The notes under the pieces are model-generated. The model was not told the origin of the DNA and searched no databases. It was given only the letters and a program-made list of their open reading frames with translations. The translations under genes were made by a program, and so were the position numbers. Source: Streptomyces sp. NBC_00490 (GTDB taxonomy: Bacteria; Actinomycetota; Actinomycetes; Streptomycetales; Streptomycetaceae). From it: a stretch of 64,000 nt of DNA. The DNA is taken from contig NZ_CP107869.1 of the NCBI RefSeq assembly GCF_036013645.1, positions 372,001-436,000 of the forward strand, in the 5' to 3' direction. Below, in pieces: positions 33,604 to 43,689 of the stretch. Position 1 is the first letter of the stretch. Each line of letters begins with the position of its first letter.

Positions 33604-35333
33604 CCGACGGTTTCCTCTGTCTCCGCGCTGACGGGCCGGGATGTTTGGGCAGGCACGGGCCGCATCACACCGGCGCTCTCCAGGTGGGCGCGGGCGCCCT
33701 GGATGGCTTCGGGCGTGGTGGCGAACTCGCGTCCCTGCAGGCGCAACAGCTCCAGCGCGCCGACCGACTCCAGAACCTGGCGCTGGCCGGGTCGTATGCC
33801 GGAGGTCATGACCACGATGCCGCGCCGGGCCAGTTTCTCCACCGCGTCTTTGAGGACCAGGGCACCGGTGGCGTCGATGGTGGTGACCCGGGACATGCGC
33901 AGAATGACGACGCGGACGTCGGCGACCTCGGCCAGTTCGAGCAGGAAGCGGTGGGCGGCGGCGAAGAACAGCGGGCCGTCGATGCGATAGGCGACGATGT
34001 GCTCGGCGAGCAGGGCATGCTCCTCAACGCTGTGGTCGCCGCGGTCAAGGGGGATCTCCTCGAGGCGTGCCTCCTTGGCCACGGCGCGCAGGGCGAGCGC
34101 GCCCGCCACTATCAGGCCGATGATCACCGCGTAGACGAGATCGAGCGCGAGGGTTGCGACGGCGGTCAGCACAAGGATCAGGGCGTCCGAGCGGGTGGCC
34201 TTCACCATCGCCCGCAGCGAGCCGACCTCGACCATGCGGATCGCCGTGGCCAGCAGCACGCCAGCGAGTGCCGCAAGCGGGATCTTGGAAACGAGGGGCG
34301 CAGCGGCGAAGACGATCACGGCGAGGATCGCGGCGTGGGTGAGCGCGGCAAGCCGGGAGCCCGCGCCGGTGCGGACGTTGACCGCGGTACGGGCGATCGC
34401 GCCGGTCGCCGGGACCCCGCCGAACAGTGGGGCCGCGATGTTGGCCAGGCCCTGGCCGAACAGCTCCCGGTCTGGATCGTGCTGTTGGCCGACCGTCATC
34501 CCGTCGGCGACCGCGGCCGACAGCAGGGATTCCAGCGCGGCCAGGGCGGCGACCGCCACGGCCGGGGCGATCAAGGTGCCGAGTGAGCCGAGGTCGAGGA
34601 AGGCGAGCGAGGGTGCAGGCAGCCCGGAGGGCAGGTCGCCGATCGGTTTCGCTGAGGTCAGGCCAGCGACCTGCGTCACAACGGTGGCCGCGATCACCGC
34701 GAGGATGGAGAACGGGATGGTGGGCCGCCAGCGGGCGCCGATGAGCATGACGGCGGCCACGGCCACGGCCAGGGCAAGGGCGGTCCAGTTCGGGCGGTGG
34801 GCGAATTCGTCCAGGGCACGCCAGGTCACCACGAGGACGCGGTCGCCCTCCGGTCTGGACACCCCCAGGGCGTTCGGGATCTGCTGCAGGCCGATCACGC
34901 AGGCGATGCCGAGGGTGAAGCCCTCGACGACCGGCGCGGGCACGTACTGCATGTACTTCCCGGCCTTCAGGACGGCGAGCGCGACGAGGATCCCGCCCGC
35001 CATCAGCCCGACCGTGAGAACACCGGACGGGCCGTGCTGGGCGACGATCGGCACCAGTACCACCGTCATCGCACCGGTCGGTCCGGACACCTGCAGATTC
35101 GACCCGCCAAAGATCGCGGCCAGCGCGCCCGCGACTACGGCGGTCGCCAGCCCCGCCTGCGCGCCGAGCCCGGAGGAGACCCCGAAGCCGAGTGCGAGCG
35201 GCAGCGCGACGATGGCCACCGTAAGGCCGGCCAGCAGGTCACGGCGCGGGCCACGGCGCATGTCCACCACGTCCCTACGGCCGGGCAGCAGCGCGGTGAG
35301 CCGGGCCCTGGCCCGGCCGAACAAGATCCTCAT
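33600..35333 (-). CDS. SulP-family anion transporter
   Basis: 577 aa. Sulfate permease signature near the N-terminus (RRDLLAGLTVAIVALPLALG), about ten or more membrane helices including GPTGAMTVVLVPIV, LFGQGLANIAAPLFGGVPAT and the conserved GAIARTAVNVRTGA, then a cytosolic STAS domain (DGPLFFAAAHRFL, TTIDATGALVLKDAV). The family moves sulfate, bicarbonate or other anions; the ion cannot be assigned. Its start overlaps the ArsR stop (ATGA), and four genes (ArsR, SulP, PNPOx, HATPase) overlap in series. Confidence 0.94.
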   Translation of the reverse strand: MRILFGRARARLTALLPGRRDVVDMRRGPRRDLLAGLTVAIVALPLALGFGVSSGLGAQAGLATAVVAGALAAIFGGSNLQVSGPTGAMTVVLVPIVAQHGPSGVLTVGLMAGGILVALAVLKAGKYMQYVPAPVVEGFTLGIACVIGLQQIPNALGVSRPEGDRVLVVTWRALDEFAHRPNWTALALAVAVAAVMLIGARWRPTIPFSILAVIAATVVTQVAGLTSAKPIGDLPSGLPAPSLAFLDLGSLGTLIAPAVAVAALAALESLLSAAVADGMTVGQQHDPDRELFGQGLANIAAPLFGGVPATGAIARTAVNVRTGAGSRLAALTHAAILAVIVFAAAPLVSKIPLAALAGVLLATAIRMVEVGSLRAMVKATRSDALILVLTAVATLALDLVYAVIIGLIVAGALALRAVAKEARLEEIPLDRGDHSVEEHALLAEHIVAYRIDGPLFFAAAHRFLLELAEVADVRVVILRMSRVTTIDATGALVLKDAVEKLARRGIVVMTSGIRPGQRQVLESVGALELLRLQGREFATTPEAIQGARAHLESAGVMRPVPAQTSRPVSAETEETVG

Positions 35334-35671
35334 GGCGCTGCCACCTCGCCATCTCGCAGCTCGGCCAGCAGATCGTTCCGCCCGGCCAGCATCTCGGTCA
35401 GGATCCGGCGCGCGGCCTGCATCAGGTCGGCAACATCCCCGCCGGCAAGCGCGTACACCACCGTCGCCCCGTCGCGGCGGGAGGTGACGATGCCCGAGCG
35501 ACGCAACACCGCCAGCTGCTGCGACAGCCCGGAGGGCTCCACCTCGATCTCGGTCAGCAGGGCCCGCACCGGCATAGGCCCGTCCTGCAGCAGCTCCAGC
35601 ACCCGTATCCGCACGGGATGCCCCAGCATCCGGAAGAACTCGGCCTTGGCCTGGTACAGCGGAACGGACAC
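35330..35671 (-). CDS. ArsR-family HTH repressor (copy 3)
   Basis: 113 aa from GTG 35671, matching the N-terminus of its paralogues (SVPLYQAKAEFFRMLGHPVR); GAGGAG lies unusually close, 2 nt away, so an upstream start at 35749 is possible. HTH: GPMPVRALLTEIEVEPSGLS and QQLAVLRRSGIVTSRRDGAT. No metal-site Cys in the shorter form. First gene of the ArsR-SulP operon, with the palindrome 35761-35780 upstream. Confidence 0.88.
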   Translation of the reverse strand: MSVPLYQAKAEFFRMLGHPVRIRVLELLQDGPMPVRALLTEIEVEPSGLSQQLAVLRRSGIVTSRRDGATVVYALAGGDVADLMQAARRILTEMLAGRNDLLAELRDGEVAAP

Positions 35672-35760
35672 GACTCCTCGATTCCCCGGCAGCGCCCCAC
35701 CCGGGGCGCAAAGGCTGCGCCCGCGACTACCTGCACACACAGCAAACACAGCATCTAACC

Positions 35761-35780
35761 AATTGCGAAATTTAGCAATT
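35761..35780. promoter_or_regulatory. ArsR-type operator palindrome
   Basis: AATTGCGAAATTTAGCAATT, palindromic with a single mismatched pair, 90 bp upstream of the ArsR-SulP operon. Third AT-rich palindrome of the set. Confidence 0.7.
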
Positions 35781-35970
35781 CAGCATCCGATCGCTGCCAG
35801 TTTGCTCAGCGAACGGGGCCAGCGGGTCAGCTCTCCTTGACCACGCTCGACTTCAACTGCCTCGCACCGCAGCCGACGATCTTGCAGTCGCCGGGACATG
35901 CAGAGGGAAACCGTCTTCGCCCGGCTGACCTGCTACAACACACGCCGAGACCAAGACCCAACCTCGCTCC

Positions 35971-36822
35971 TCAACAGGGCGCCCGAGCCGCGCAGAAAGA
36001 ACTCACTGCCGTCACAAGAGGCTCACGGAGGAGGGCGAGAGGCCGCGTCTCGGGGCCACTGGCCCGCATCGCGTACAGCTCGCCATCGTCTGCTTGAAAA
36101 CGGTGGTCGATCACCGTGCGACGACCCTTGTCCTCGTCGTCGTAACGGTAGGCAACTTCGGCCCAGGTGGTTCCGGCATCACGCTCGAGGGACATGTATC
36201 CCGGCTGTCGTGCGAACCCAAAGCCAGGGTCGTTCTCGGCCGCATCAAGGGAGTCGGCCGGGGTCTCCTCCTCAAGTCGGAAGATCTGGAGCTCGCGGCC
36301 GTCGGCGGGATCGTTGTAGAAGACCACGGGGGCCGCTTGGCCCTGCTTCTGGGTACGAGTCCAGCTCTCGGAGACGAGGAACGTGTAGCCGACGGGGTCA
36401 TACACCCTGTGATAGGCGTCCTGGGCGGGTGCAGCCGTGGGAGGTGCGGCCGGAGGCATCGGGGTGACCGACGTCGGGCCGGGGGACAGCAGGCGTGAGG
36501 CGGCGAATGCCGCGACGATGACGAGCAGGACAGCCAGCGCGAAGCCCGTGGCGCGCCACCAATGCCGGGGGGTGGGTGGAGCCGTTCCGACATCGACTGT
36601 CCCCTCGAGGGTGTAGAAGATCGTCGAGGTGGGCGGATCCCTCTCCACCTGTTCCTCCGCCCTCACGACTCCACCCAACACCACCGGCGCATCGAGCAGT
36701 GACACCAGATACCTGCGCCACAAGGGCCCGTCCCGGCGCCGGCCTTGCTCCACCAGTTGATTCAGAGAATCGACATCCGTATCCGTCAGGGACGCCCAGA
36801 ATCGCTGCGCAAGGCCCCTCAC
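35971..36822 (-). CDS. Membrane-anchored protein of unknown function
   Basis: 283 aa from GTG 36822, which overlaps the stop of the preceding gene (GTGA). About 100 cytosolic residues (FWASLTDTDVDSLNQLVEQG, LWRRYLVSLLDAPVVLGGVV), one membrane helix (GFALAVLLVIVAAFAASRLL), a Pro/Ala linker, then an exported domain of about 150 residues (YDPVGYTFLVSESWTRTQKQ, TTWAEVAYRYDDEDKGRRTV) that looks like a beta-rich lipoprotein-type domain. I do not recognise the family. Co-transcribed with the 139-aa membrane protein. Confidence 0.75.
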   Translation of the reverse strand: MRGLAQRFWASLTDTDVDSLNQLVEQGRRRDGPLWRRYLVSLLDAPVVLGGVVRAEEQVERDPPTSTIFYTLEGTVDVGTAPPTPRHWWRATGFALAVLLVIVAAFAASRLLSPGPTSVTPMPPAAPPTAAPAQDAYHRVYDPVGYTFLVSESWTRTQKQGQAAPVVFYNDPADGRELQIFRLEEETPADSLDAAENDPGFGFARQPGYMSLERDAGTTWAEVAYRYDDEDKGRRTVIDHRFQADDGELYAMRASGPETRPLALLREPLVTAVSSFCAARAPC

Positions 36823-37238
36823 GACTCGATCACCTCGGCTTCGCCCGGCAGTACGCCGGGGTTCTCGGCCTTGGCCTCTGCCAACCCTGCACCGGACAAT
36901 GTGCCACCGGCAAGCGCCTGCAAGGTGCGCGCGCTGCCCAGTTGGCGCAGTAGCGCCGGTGCGGACGCGCCCACGGCGACCGCGGCCAGCGCTCCCGTGA
37001 GTTGCGGGGCGAAGATCCATCCAGCCCCGGCACCGAGCGAAAGACGGGTGAGTGCGGCGAGCACATCGGACGGGGGATCTACATACTTGTCGAACCGCGG
37101 CAGCTGCTCGCCCCGCTTGCCCTTCGCCAAGGCGCGATGCCGGGCCGTCTGCCACGCCGCAATCCGCCCGTAGAAGACCACAATCTCCACCACGAGGCCA
37201 CCCGTCGCACCGTATGCGATGGACATCGTCCACTCCAT
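36819..37238 (-). CDS. Small membrane-associated protein of unknown function
   Basis: 139 aa. One or two N-terminal hydrophobic stretches (IAYGATGGLVVEIVVFYGRI), a basic loop, then an Ala/Gly-rich hydrophobic region (GAGAGWIFAPQLTGALAAVA). ATG 37238 or 37226 (second Met). Partner of the downstream membrane protein by overlapping stop and start. Function unknown. Confidence 0.7.
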   Translation of the reverse strand: MEWTMSIAYGATGGLVVEIVVFYGRIAAWQTARHRALAKGKRGEQLPRFDKYVDPPSDVLAALTRLSLGAGAGWIFAPQLTGALAAVAVGASAPALLRQLGSARTLQALAGGTLSGAGLAEAKAENPGVLPGEAEVIES

Positions 37239-37663
37239 GGCCGTCCCCCTCGGCGATGGCGCCCTTCATCGCTCAACTCAGCATCGCAGACGGGTGATTG
37301 ATCCGGGAGGAAGTTAGCGTATAACCCGTTGGCCCATATTTCGGCCTTCGTTGCCGACAGGAAACCATGCAATCGCGCCCACATCAGCCCTGTTCAGGCG
37401 GCAATTGACTCTTATGAAACCGCGCAAGAACCGATGCCAATGGTTCGCCCGACGAGACGTGCGGACACTCCTTGCTGGTACGCGCGTTTCTGGCAGCGTT
37501 GCCAGAACGCTTTCTCCTCTTTCGTCAGACAGAGGGGGCACGTGATCGCAAGAGGTCAAGTACGGCCGATGCTGCGCCAGTACGCGGCAGACGGCAGTGA
37601 ATGCGATCAGGATGCGCTGAGATGGATCGATTCGCCGCACACCACCAGCCAGTTGGGGCCCAC
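37239..37663. other. Divergent promoter region
   Basis: 425 bp between the leftward membrane-protein pair and the rightward SpoIIE gene. It is less GC-rich than its surroundings. No gene or clear palindrome is seen. Confidence 0.5.
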
Positions 37664-39982
37664 ATGAGCGAAACGATTGCGTCAGCGGTAACTGGCAGCG
37701 CCGCCAACACCCGGGGCCAAGACCCGCGACGCAGCGCCGTGGGCCGCACGAAGCGGTCCGGGACGGCCGAAGACCGGTTCCGGAGCCTGCTGGAAGCGGC
37801 TCCCGACGCGATGGTGATCGTCGACGACACCGGGACCATCAAACTCGTCAACGCCCAGACCGAGGCACTCTTCGGCTACCAACGTGACGAACTCCTCGGC
37901 CGCCCGGTGGAGATGCTGATTCCCGGAAGGTTCCGCGCGCAGCACGCCGGCCACCGCGACGGATACACCGCTACTCGCCAGGTACGCCCCATGGGAGCCG
38001 GACTCGAACTGCACGGACTCCGCAAAGACGGCAGCGAGTTCCCCGTCGAGATCAGCCTCAGCCCCCTGGAAACCGACGACGGACTCCTCGTCTCCGCCGC
38101 CGTCCGCGACGTCAGCGACCGCAAAGCAGCCGAGGCACGATTCCGCGGCCTCCTGGAATCGGCCCCCGACGCGATGGTGATCGTCGACGACACCGGGACC
38201 ATCAAACTCGTCAACGCCCAGACCGAGGCACTCTTCGGCTACCGCCGCGACGAACTCCTCGGCCACCCAGTCGAGTTGCTCATCCCCCACCGCTTCCACG
38301 CTCCCCACGCAAAGCACCGCCAAGGCTATGGCAGCGCTCACCAGGTACGCCCCATGGGAGCCGGACTCGAACTGCACGGACTCCGCAAGGACGGCAGCGA
38401 GTTCCCCGTCGAGATCAGCCTCAGCCCCCTGGAAACCGCCGACGGACTCCTCGTCTCCGCCGCCGTCCGCGACGTCAGCGACCGCAAAGCAGCCGAGGCG
38501 CGCATCAACGAGCTGGCTGCGCTGGTCGAGTCTTCCCAGGACGCCATCCTCGCCAAGACGCTCGACGGCCGCATCACCTACTGGAACGCCGCCGCTCAGC
38601 GCCTGTACGGCTACACGGCCGAGGAAGCCATCGGCCGGCACGTGTCCATGCTCGCGCCGCCGGAGCGCAAGGACGAGATCAGCCTGCTGCTGGACCGCCT
38701 GAGGAAGGGCGAGAAGATCGAGCACTTCGAAACGCTGCGCCTCACCAGCACCGGCGCCATGCTCGACGTCGACGTCACTCTGTGGCCCACACGCAGCCCG
38801 GACCACACCGTCATCGGCGCCTGCGCCATCATCCGTGACATCAGCGACCGCAAACGCGCCGAGGCCGAACTCACCGCACTGTACAAGCAGCAAAAACACA
38901 TCGCCCTCACCCTGCAGCGCAGCCTCATGGGCACCCCGCCCGCGATCCCCGGCCTGGAGGCAGCCAGCCGCTACCGGCCGGCCACCCAGGGAGCCGGCGT
39001 GGGCGGCGACTGGTTCGACCTGATCCCACTCGGCGCCGGCCGAGTCGGCGTCCTCATCGGCGACGTCATGGGCCGCGGTCTGGAAGCGGCCTCCGTAATG
39101 GGCCAACTGCGCTCCGCCGCCCACGCACTGGCCAAGACCGGCATGCAACCCCGCCAGCTCATGCAAGCCCTGGACGCGGTCGTCGCCGACCTCGACGTAC
39201 CCGACCAACTGGTCACCTGCTGCTATCTGGTCATCGCACCGGACTCCGGATCCGTGACCATCTGCTCAGCCGGCCACCTGCCCACCCTCATCTCCGCACC
39301 CGGCGAAGGCGTCCGCCGCCTCACCTCCCCCGTGAACACCCCACTTGGCGTCGGCGACACGCTCTACCAGCAGTCCAGCCCGGCCATCTCACCCGGAGCC
39401 ACCCTCGTGCTGTACACCGACGGCCTTGTGGAGACGCCGTGCGGCGACATCGAGGACGAGATCGACAAGCTCGCCATGGCCCTCGACGACGCCTTCGCTC
39501 GCACGAGCCGCCTCGATGACGCAGCCGACCACGTCCTCGCATCCCTACTGCCGGACGCCGAGGGCCACGACGACGACGTCACCCTGCTCCTGGCCCAACT
39601 CCCCGCAGCGCCGCTGGCCATCGCCACCCAGGAACTGCCGGCCACGGCCTCCGCGGTGTCCATCGGCCGCTCGTTCGTGGTCAAAACCCTTTCCGACTGG
39701 GGCTGTGTCCCCGCGGCCGACGACGCAAGGCTCCTGGTCTCCGAGATCCTCACCAACGCCGTCCAGCACGCGGAAGGCCCGCTCGTCCTCCACCTGCGCC
39801 GGACCGAAACCGACCTCGCCGTCGAAATCAGCGACCTCAGTCCCCACCTGCCCCAGCCTCGACTGGCCGCCGAGGACGAGGAGTCCGGACGCGGCCTCAT
39901 CCTCGTCGACGCCATCGCCGACACCTGGGGAGTCCGCCCGGACGAGCGGGGAAAGACCACCTGGTTCACCCTCCGGCTGTGA
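37664..39982 (+). CDS. PAS-PAS-PAS-SpoIIE phosphatase-HATPase signalling protein
   Basis: 772 aa from ATG 37664 (an in-frame ATG at 37622 is the alternative; neither has a strong ribosome binding site). Two nearly identical PAS domains (each with EAAPDAMVIVDDTGTIKLVN or a close variant, and GLRKDGSEFPVEISLSPLET) are followed by a third, divergent PAS (SSQDAILAKTLDGRITYWNA). Then comes a PP2C-type SpoIIE phosphatase (GVGGDWFDLIPLGAGRVGVL, IGDVMGRG, LYTDGLVE, HDDDVTLL) and a C-terminal HATPase (LVSEILTNAVQHAEGP, ESGRGL). It likely dephosphorylates STAS antagonists after PAS sensing and also binds sigma regulators. No membrane segment. Confidence 0.93.
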   Translation: MSETIASAVTGSAANTRGQDPRRSAVGRTKRSGTAEDRFRSLLEAAPDAMVIVDDTGTIKLVNAQTEALFGYQRDELLGRPVEMLIPGRFRAQHAGHRDGYTATRQVRPMGAGLELHGLRKDGSEFPVEISLSPLETDDGLLVSAAVRDVSDRKAAEARFRGLLESAPDAMVIVDDTGTIKLVNAQTEALFGYRRDELLGHPVELLIPHRFHAPHAKHRQGYGSAHQVRPMGAGLELHGLRKDGSEFPVEISLSPLETADGLLVSAAVRDVSDRKAAEARINELAALVESSQDAILAKTLDGRITYWNAAAQRLYGYTAEEAIGRHVSMLAPPERKDEISLLLDRLRKGEKIEHFETLRLTSTGAMLDVDVTLWPTRSPDHTVIGACAIIRDISDRKRAEAELTALYKQQKHIALTLQRSLMGTPPAIPGLEAASRYRPATQGAGVGGDWFDLIPLGAGRVGVLIGDVMGRGLEAASVMGQLRSAAHALAKTGMQPRQLMQALDAVVADLDVPDQLVTCCYLVIAPDSGSVTICSAGHLPTLISAPGEGVRRLTSPVNTPLGVGDTLYQQSSPAISPGATLVLYTDGLVETPCGDIEDEIDKLAMALDDAFARTSRLDDAADHVLASLLPDAEGHDDDVTLLLAQLPAAPLAIATQELPATASAVSIGRSFVVKTLSDWGCVPAADDARLLVSEILTNAVQHAEGPLVLHLRRTETDLAVEISDLSPHLPQPRLAAEDEESGRGLILVDAIADTWGVRPDERGKTTWFTLRL
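37776..38501 (+). repeat. Tandem 363-bp duplication encoding two PAS domains
   Basis: Units 37776-38138 and 38139-38501 are in frame (121 codons each) and nearly identical in DNA, including long exact runs. Divergence is concentrated at the end of each unit's helical part. The third PAS downstream is not part of the repeat. This points to a recent duplication or ongoing gene conversion. Confidence 0.9.
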
Positions 39983-40053
39983 CCTGCACACGACTCCCGG
40001 CCAAACATCACCGACCGGCGCCGGCCTCGTGACCCGTTCACGCTCGGTCAGCT

Positions 40054-41265
<1,212 letters not shown>

Positions 41266-41268
41266 TCA

Positions 41269-41304
41269 GGACTCCCAGGACTCCCAGGACTCCCAGGACT
41301 CCCA
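41269..41304 (+). repeat. 9-bp tandem repeat
   Basis: Four exact GGACTCCCA units in a row (41269-41304), then a degenerate fifth (GGACTCTCG). It lies in the leader of the USP gene, about 125 bp before the start, and is not part of a coding sequence. Copy number may vary between strains. Confidence 0.85.
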
Positions 41305-41428
41305 GGACTCTCGGGACCGAACCAAGGACCACTGGCCCCTGGGCCCGGCCGCACTCCCCCACCACGCTCGAGGCAAGGGCCGCCCGGAACGTCCGCGGCC
41401 CACCGCATCGGACATGGAGGTGCTCCCC

Positions 41429-42325
41429 ATGCTTCGCCCCATCGTCGTCGGTCTGGACGGTTCCCCCGAAAGCCTGGCGGCAGCGGACTGGGCCGCCCGC
41501 GAAGCACAGCGCCGGGCGGTGTCCCTGCGTTTGGTGACTGCCTGGATCCGGCGGCCGGTCGACGTGCCCGCGGCCCAGGAGTCGCAAGCCCAGAAGCGTT
41601 GGGCGCAGCAGACGTTGGACGAGGCCCAGGACGATCTGACGGCGCGGTATCCGGAGCTGCCGATCGATGTCGAGCAGGCGTCCGATCTGGCCCCCCGCGT
41701 GCTTCTGGGGCAGGCGGAGAACGCCGAGATGCTGGTGCTGGGCTCACGTGGGCACGGCGTCATCGCGGGCTTCCTTCTCGGATCCGTGGGTCAGCGTGTG
41801 CTCGCCCGGGCGAAACGCCCCGTGGTGCTCGTGCGCGCGATCAAGCACGGCATGGTCGAGGGCGCCGAGACCGTCGATGTGGATCAGGACGGCGGCGCAG
41901 TGGTCGTGGGCATCCAGGACCGGGACGAACCGGCTGAAGAACTGCTGGAGTTCGCCTTCGCCACGGCGGCGGCCCGAGGTGTCACCCTGCGTGCGGTGCA
42001 CGCGTGGAGCCGTCCACCGGTGTTCGCGTACAACCCAGGGGCCGTGCCCACGGGTGATGAGGACACCGGTGATGAAGCCCGCGTCGAGGAGGAGCTCCTG
42101 GATGCCCTGACTCCGTGGCGACAGCGATATCCACAGGTCAAGGTGGTCCGCAGCATCGGTCTCGCATCCGCCGCGGAGGTCATCCTCCAGGCCTCTCGGG
42201 ACGCCGGTCTGGTGGTCGTCGGCCGCAGAACGGGCCGTCCGACCCTCGGCATGCGCATCGGCCCCGTCACCCACGGGGTGATCCACCACGCCATCGCGCC
42301 CGTCGCCGTTGTACCCCACGGCTGA
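41429..42325 (+). CDS. Universal stress protein, two tandem USP domains
   Basis: 298 aa. ATG 41429 is preferred over 41414 because GGAGGTG ends 5-6 nt upstream. Domain 1 opens PIVVGLDGSPESLAAADWAA and ends with the ATP-binding loop GSRGHGVIAGFLLGSVGQRV. Domain 2 opens GAVVVGIQDRDEPAEELLEF and ends GRRTGRPTLGMRIGPVTHGV then IHHAIAPVAVVPHG. Tandem ATP-binding USPs of this size are hallmark members of the mycobacterial DosR regulon. Divergent from gap, with a DosR-like box between. Confidence 0.93.
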   Translation: MLRPIVVGLDGSPESLAAADWAAREAQRRAVSLRLVTAWIRRPVDVPAAQESQAQKRWAQQTLDEAQDDLTARYPELPIDVEQASDLAPRVLLGQAENAEMLVLGSRGHGVIAGFLLGSVGQRVLARAKRPVVLVRAIKHGMVEGAETVDVDQDGGAVVVGIQDRDEPAEELLEFAFATAAARGVTLRAVHAWSRPPVFAYNPGAVPTGDEDTGDEARVEEELLDALTPWRQRYPQVKVVRSIGLASAAEVILQASRDAGLVVVGRRTGRPTLGMRIGPVTHGVIHHAIAPVAVVPHG

Positions 42326-42340
42326 GGGCCGACCGGACCC
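42326..42340. promoter_or_regulatory. DosR/OsdR-like box (15-bp form)
   Basis: GGGCCGACCGGACCC, directly after the USP stop and 137 bp before the alcohol dehydrogenase start. Fits GGGNC-N5-GNCCC. Confidence 0.5.
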
Positions 42341-42476
42341 CGGGCCGGGGGCATTCGGACCTGCCGCCGACGGCTTCACCCGGACGAGTCTGTTATCGGC
42401 AGACCGGGTCACCAGGCTTTGAAACACCAAGACGTGCGCCCGGCAACGCGTACACCCCGCAGAGGAGATGCCCGTC

Positions 42477-43487
42477 GTGAGAGCAGCAGTCGTCCAGGCC
42501 TTCGGCCGGCCCCTGGTCATCGAGGAGCGCCCCGATCCCGAGCCGGGCCCCGGCCAGGTCCGTATCCGGGTAGAGGCCTCTGGTCTGTGCCATACCGACA
42601 TCCACGCCGCGCACGGCGACTGGCCGATCAAGCCGACCCCGCCGTTCGTCCCAGGTCATGAGGGCGTCGGCATCGTCGAGGAACTCGGCGCGGGCGTCAC
42701 CCACCTGGCGATCGGGCAGCGGGTGGCCGTGCCCTGGCTCGGCTGGGCCTGCGGGCGGTGTGAGCACTGTCTGTCCGGTTGGGAGACGCTGTGCGAGCAG
42801 CAGCGCAACACCGGCTACGGCGTGGACGGTGGCTACGCCGAGAAGATGCTGGCCTCGGCCGACTTCGCCACCCCGGTGCCCGACGGCATCGACCCGCGCG
42901 ACGCCGCCCCGCTGACCTGCGCCGGCGTCACGACGTACAAGGCGCTCAAGGTCGCGGGCGTGGCTCCGGCCCAGCTGGTGGCGATCTCCGGCGTCGGCGG
43001 CCTCGGTCACCTCGCCGTTCAGTACGCGAAGATCGCCGGTGCCACCGTCGCCGCCATCGACGTCACCGACGAGAAGCTGGAGCTTGCCCGGAAGCTGGGC
43101 GCGGACATCCTCATCGACGCCCGCAAGGAGGACCCGGCCGAGGTGCTCAAGCGGCACGGCGGCGCGCACTCCGCCATCGCGCTCGCGGTCAACGAGCAAG
43201 CCTTCACCGCCGTCTACGGCGGTCTGCGGCGCGGCGGCAAGCTGATCATGGTGGCGCTGCCGGCCGGTGGCACCATCCAGGTCCCGATCTTCGACACCGT
43301 CCTGAACGGCACCTCCGTCATCGGCTCCATCGTCGGCACCCGCCAGGACCTCGACGAGGTGTTCCGGCTGCACGCGGCGGGCCGCACGAAGGTCATCTAC
43401 CGGACCCGCTCCCTGGACACCGTCAACGAGTCCATCGCGGATGTGCTGCGCGGGGAGGTCGAGGCGCGCATCGTCTTCGAGATGTGA
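42477..43487 (+). CDS. Zinc-dependent alcohol dehydrogenase (AdhP-type)
   Basis: 336 aa from GTG 42477; the in-frame ATG 42468 directly abuts the AGAGGAG ribosome binding site, so the GTG is better spaced. Catalytic zinc region SGLCHTDIHAAHGDW and GHEGVG; structural zinc Cys in CGRCEHCLSGWETLC; Rossmann GVGGLGHLAVQYAKI. Length and motifs fit the AdhP/ADH1 group that reduces acetaldehyde to ethanol or oxidises ethanol. With AdhE nearby it could complete an ethanol branch. Confidence 0.94.
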   Translation: MRAAVVQAFGRPLVIEERPDPEPGPGQVRIRVEASGLCHTDIHAAHGDWPIKPTPPFVPGHEGVGIVEELGAGVTHLAIGQRVAVPWLGWACGRCEHCLSGWETLCEQQRNTGYGVDGGYAEKMLASADFATPVPDGIDPRDAAPLTCAGVTTYKALKVAGVAPAQLVAISGVGGLGHLAVQYAKIAGATVAAIDVTDEKLELARKLGADILIDARKEDPAEVLKRHGGAHSAIALAVNEQAFTAVYGGLRRGGKLIMVALPAGGTIQVPIFDTVLNGTSVIGSIVGTRQDLDEVFRLHAAGRTKVIYRTRSLDTVNESIADVLRGEVEARIVFEM

Positions 43488-43514
43488 GACGACACCGCGT
43501 CACCACCGGCTTGG

Positions 43515-43554
43515 AGCCGCCCTCCGGACACGACGGCGTGTGCGGAGGGCGGCT
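43515..43554. terminator. Hairpin after the alcohol dehydrogenase gene
   Basis: 17-bp arms with one mismatch around GACGGC, 27 bp past the stop. The core is GCCGCCCTCCG paired with CGGAGGGCGGC. Likely terminator between convergent adh and USP genes. Confidence 0.75.
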
Positions 43555-43689
43555 GGCTTTCGTGGCCGACCGTCTCGTCGTCCTGCGATGGGGGAACCTC
43601 CGGTCGGAGCGGCAGGGGCGGGTCTGTGGAGCCCGCCCAGGGCGCAGCTGTCCTCTACGTGGCCTCGGAGTTCCGTTTCGGGCGGTGGT

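Noticed and set aside
41269..41304. CRISPR array
   Set aside because: The repeat unit is only 9 bp with no spacers; it is a simple tandem repeat.
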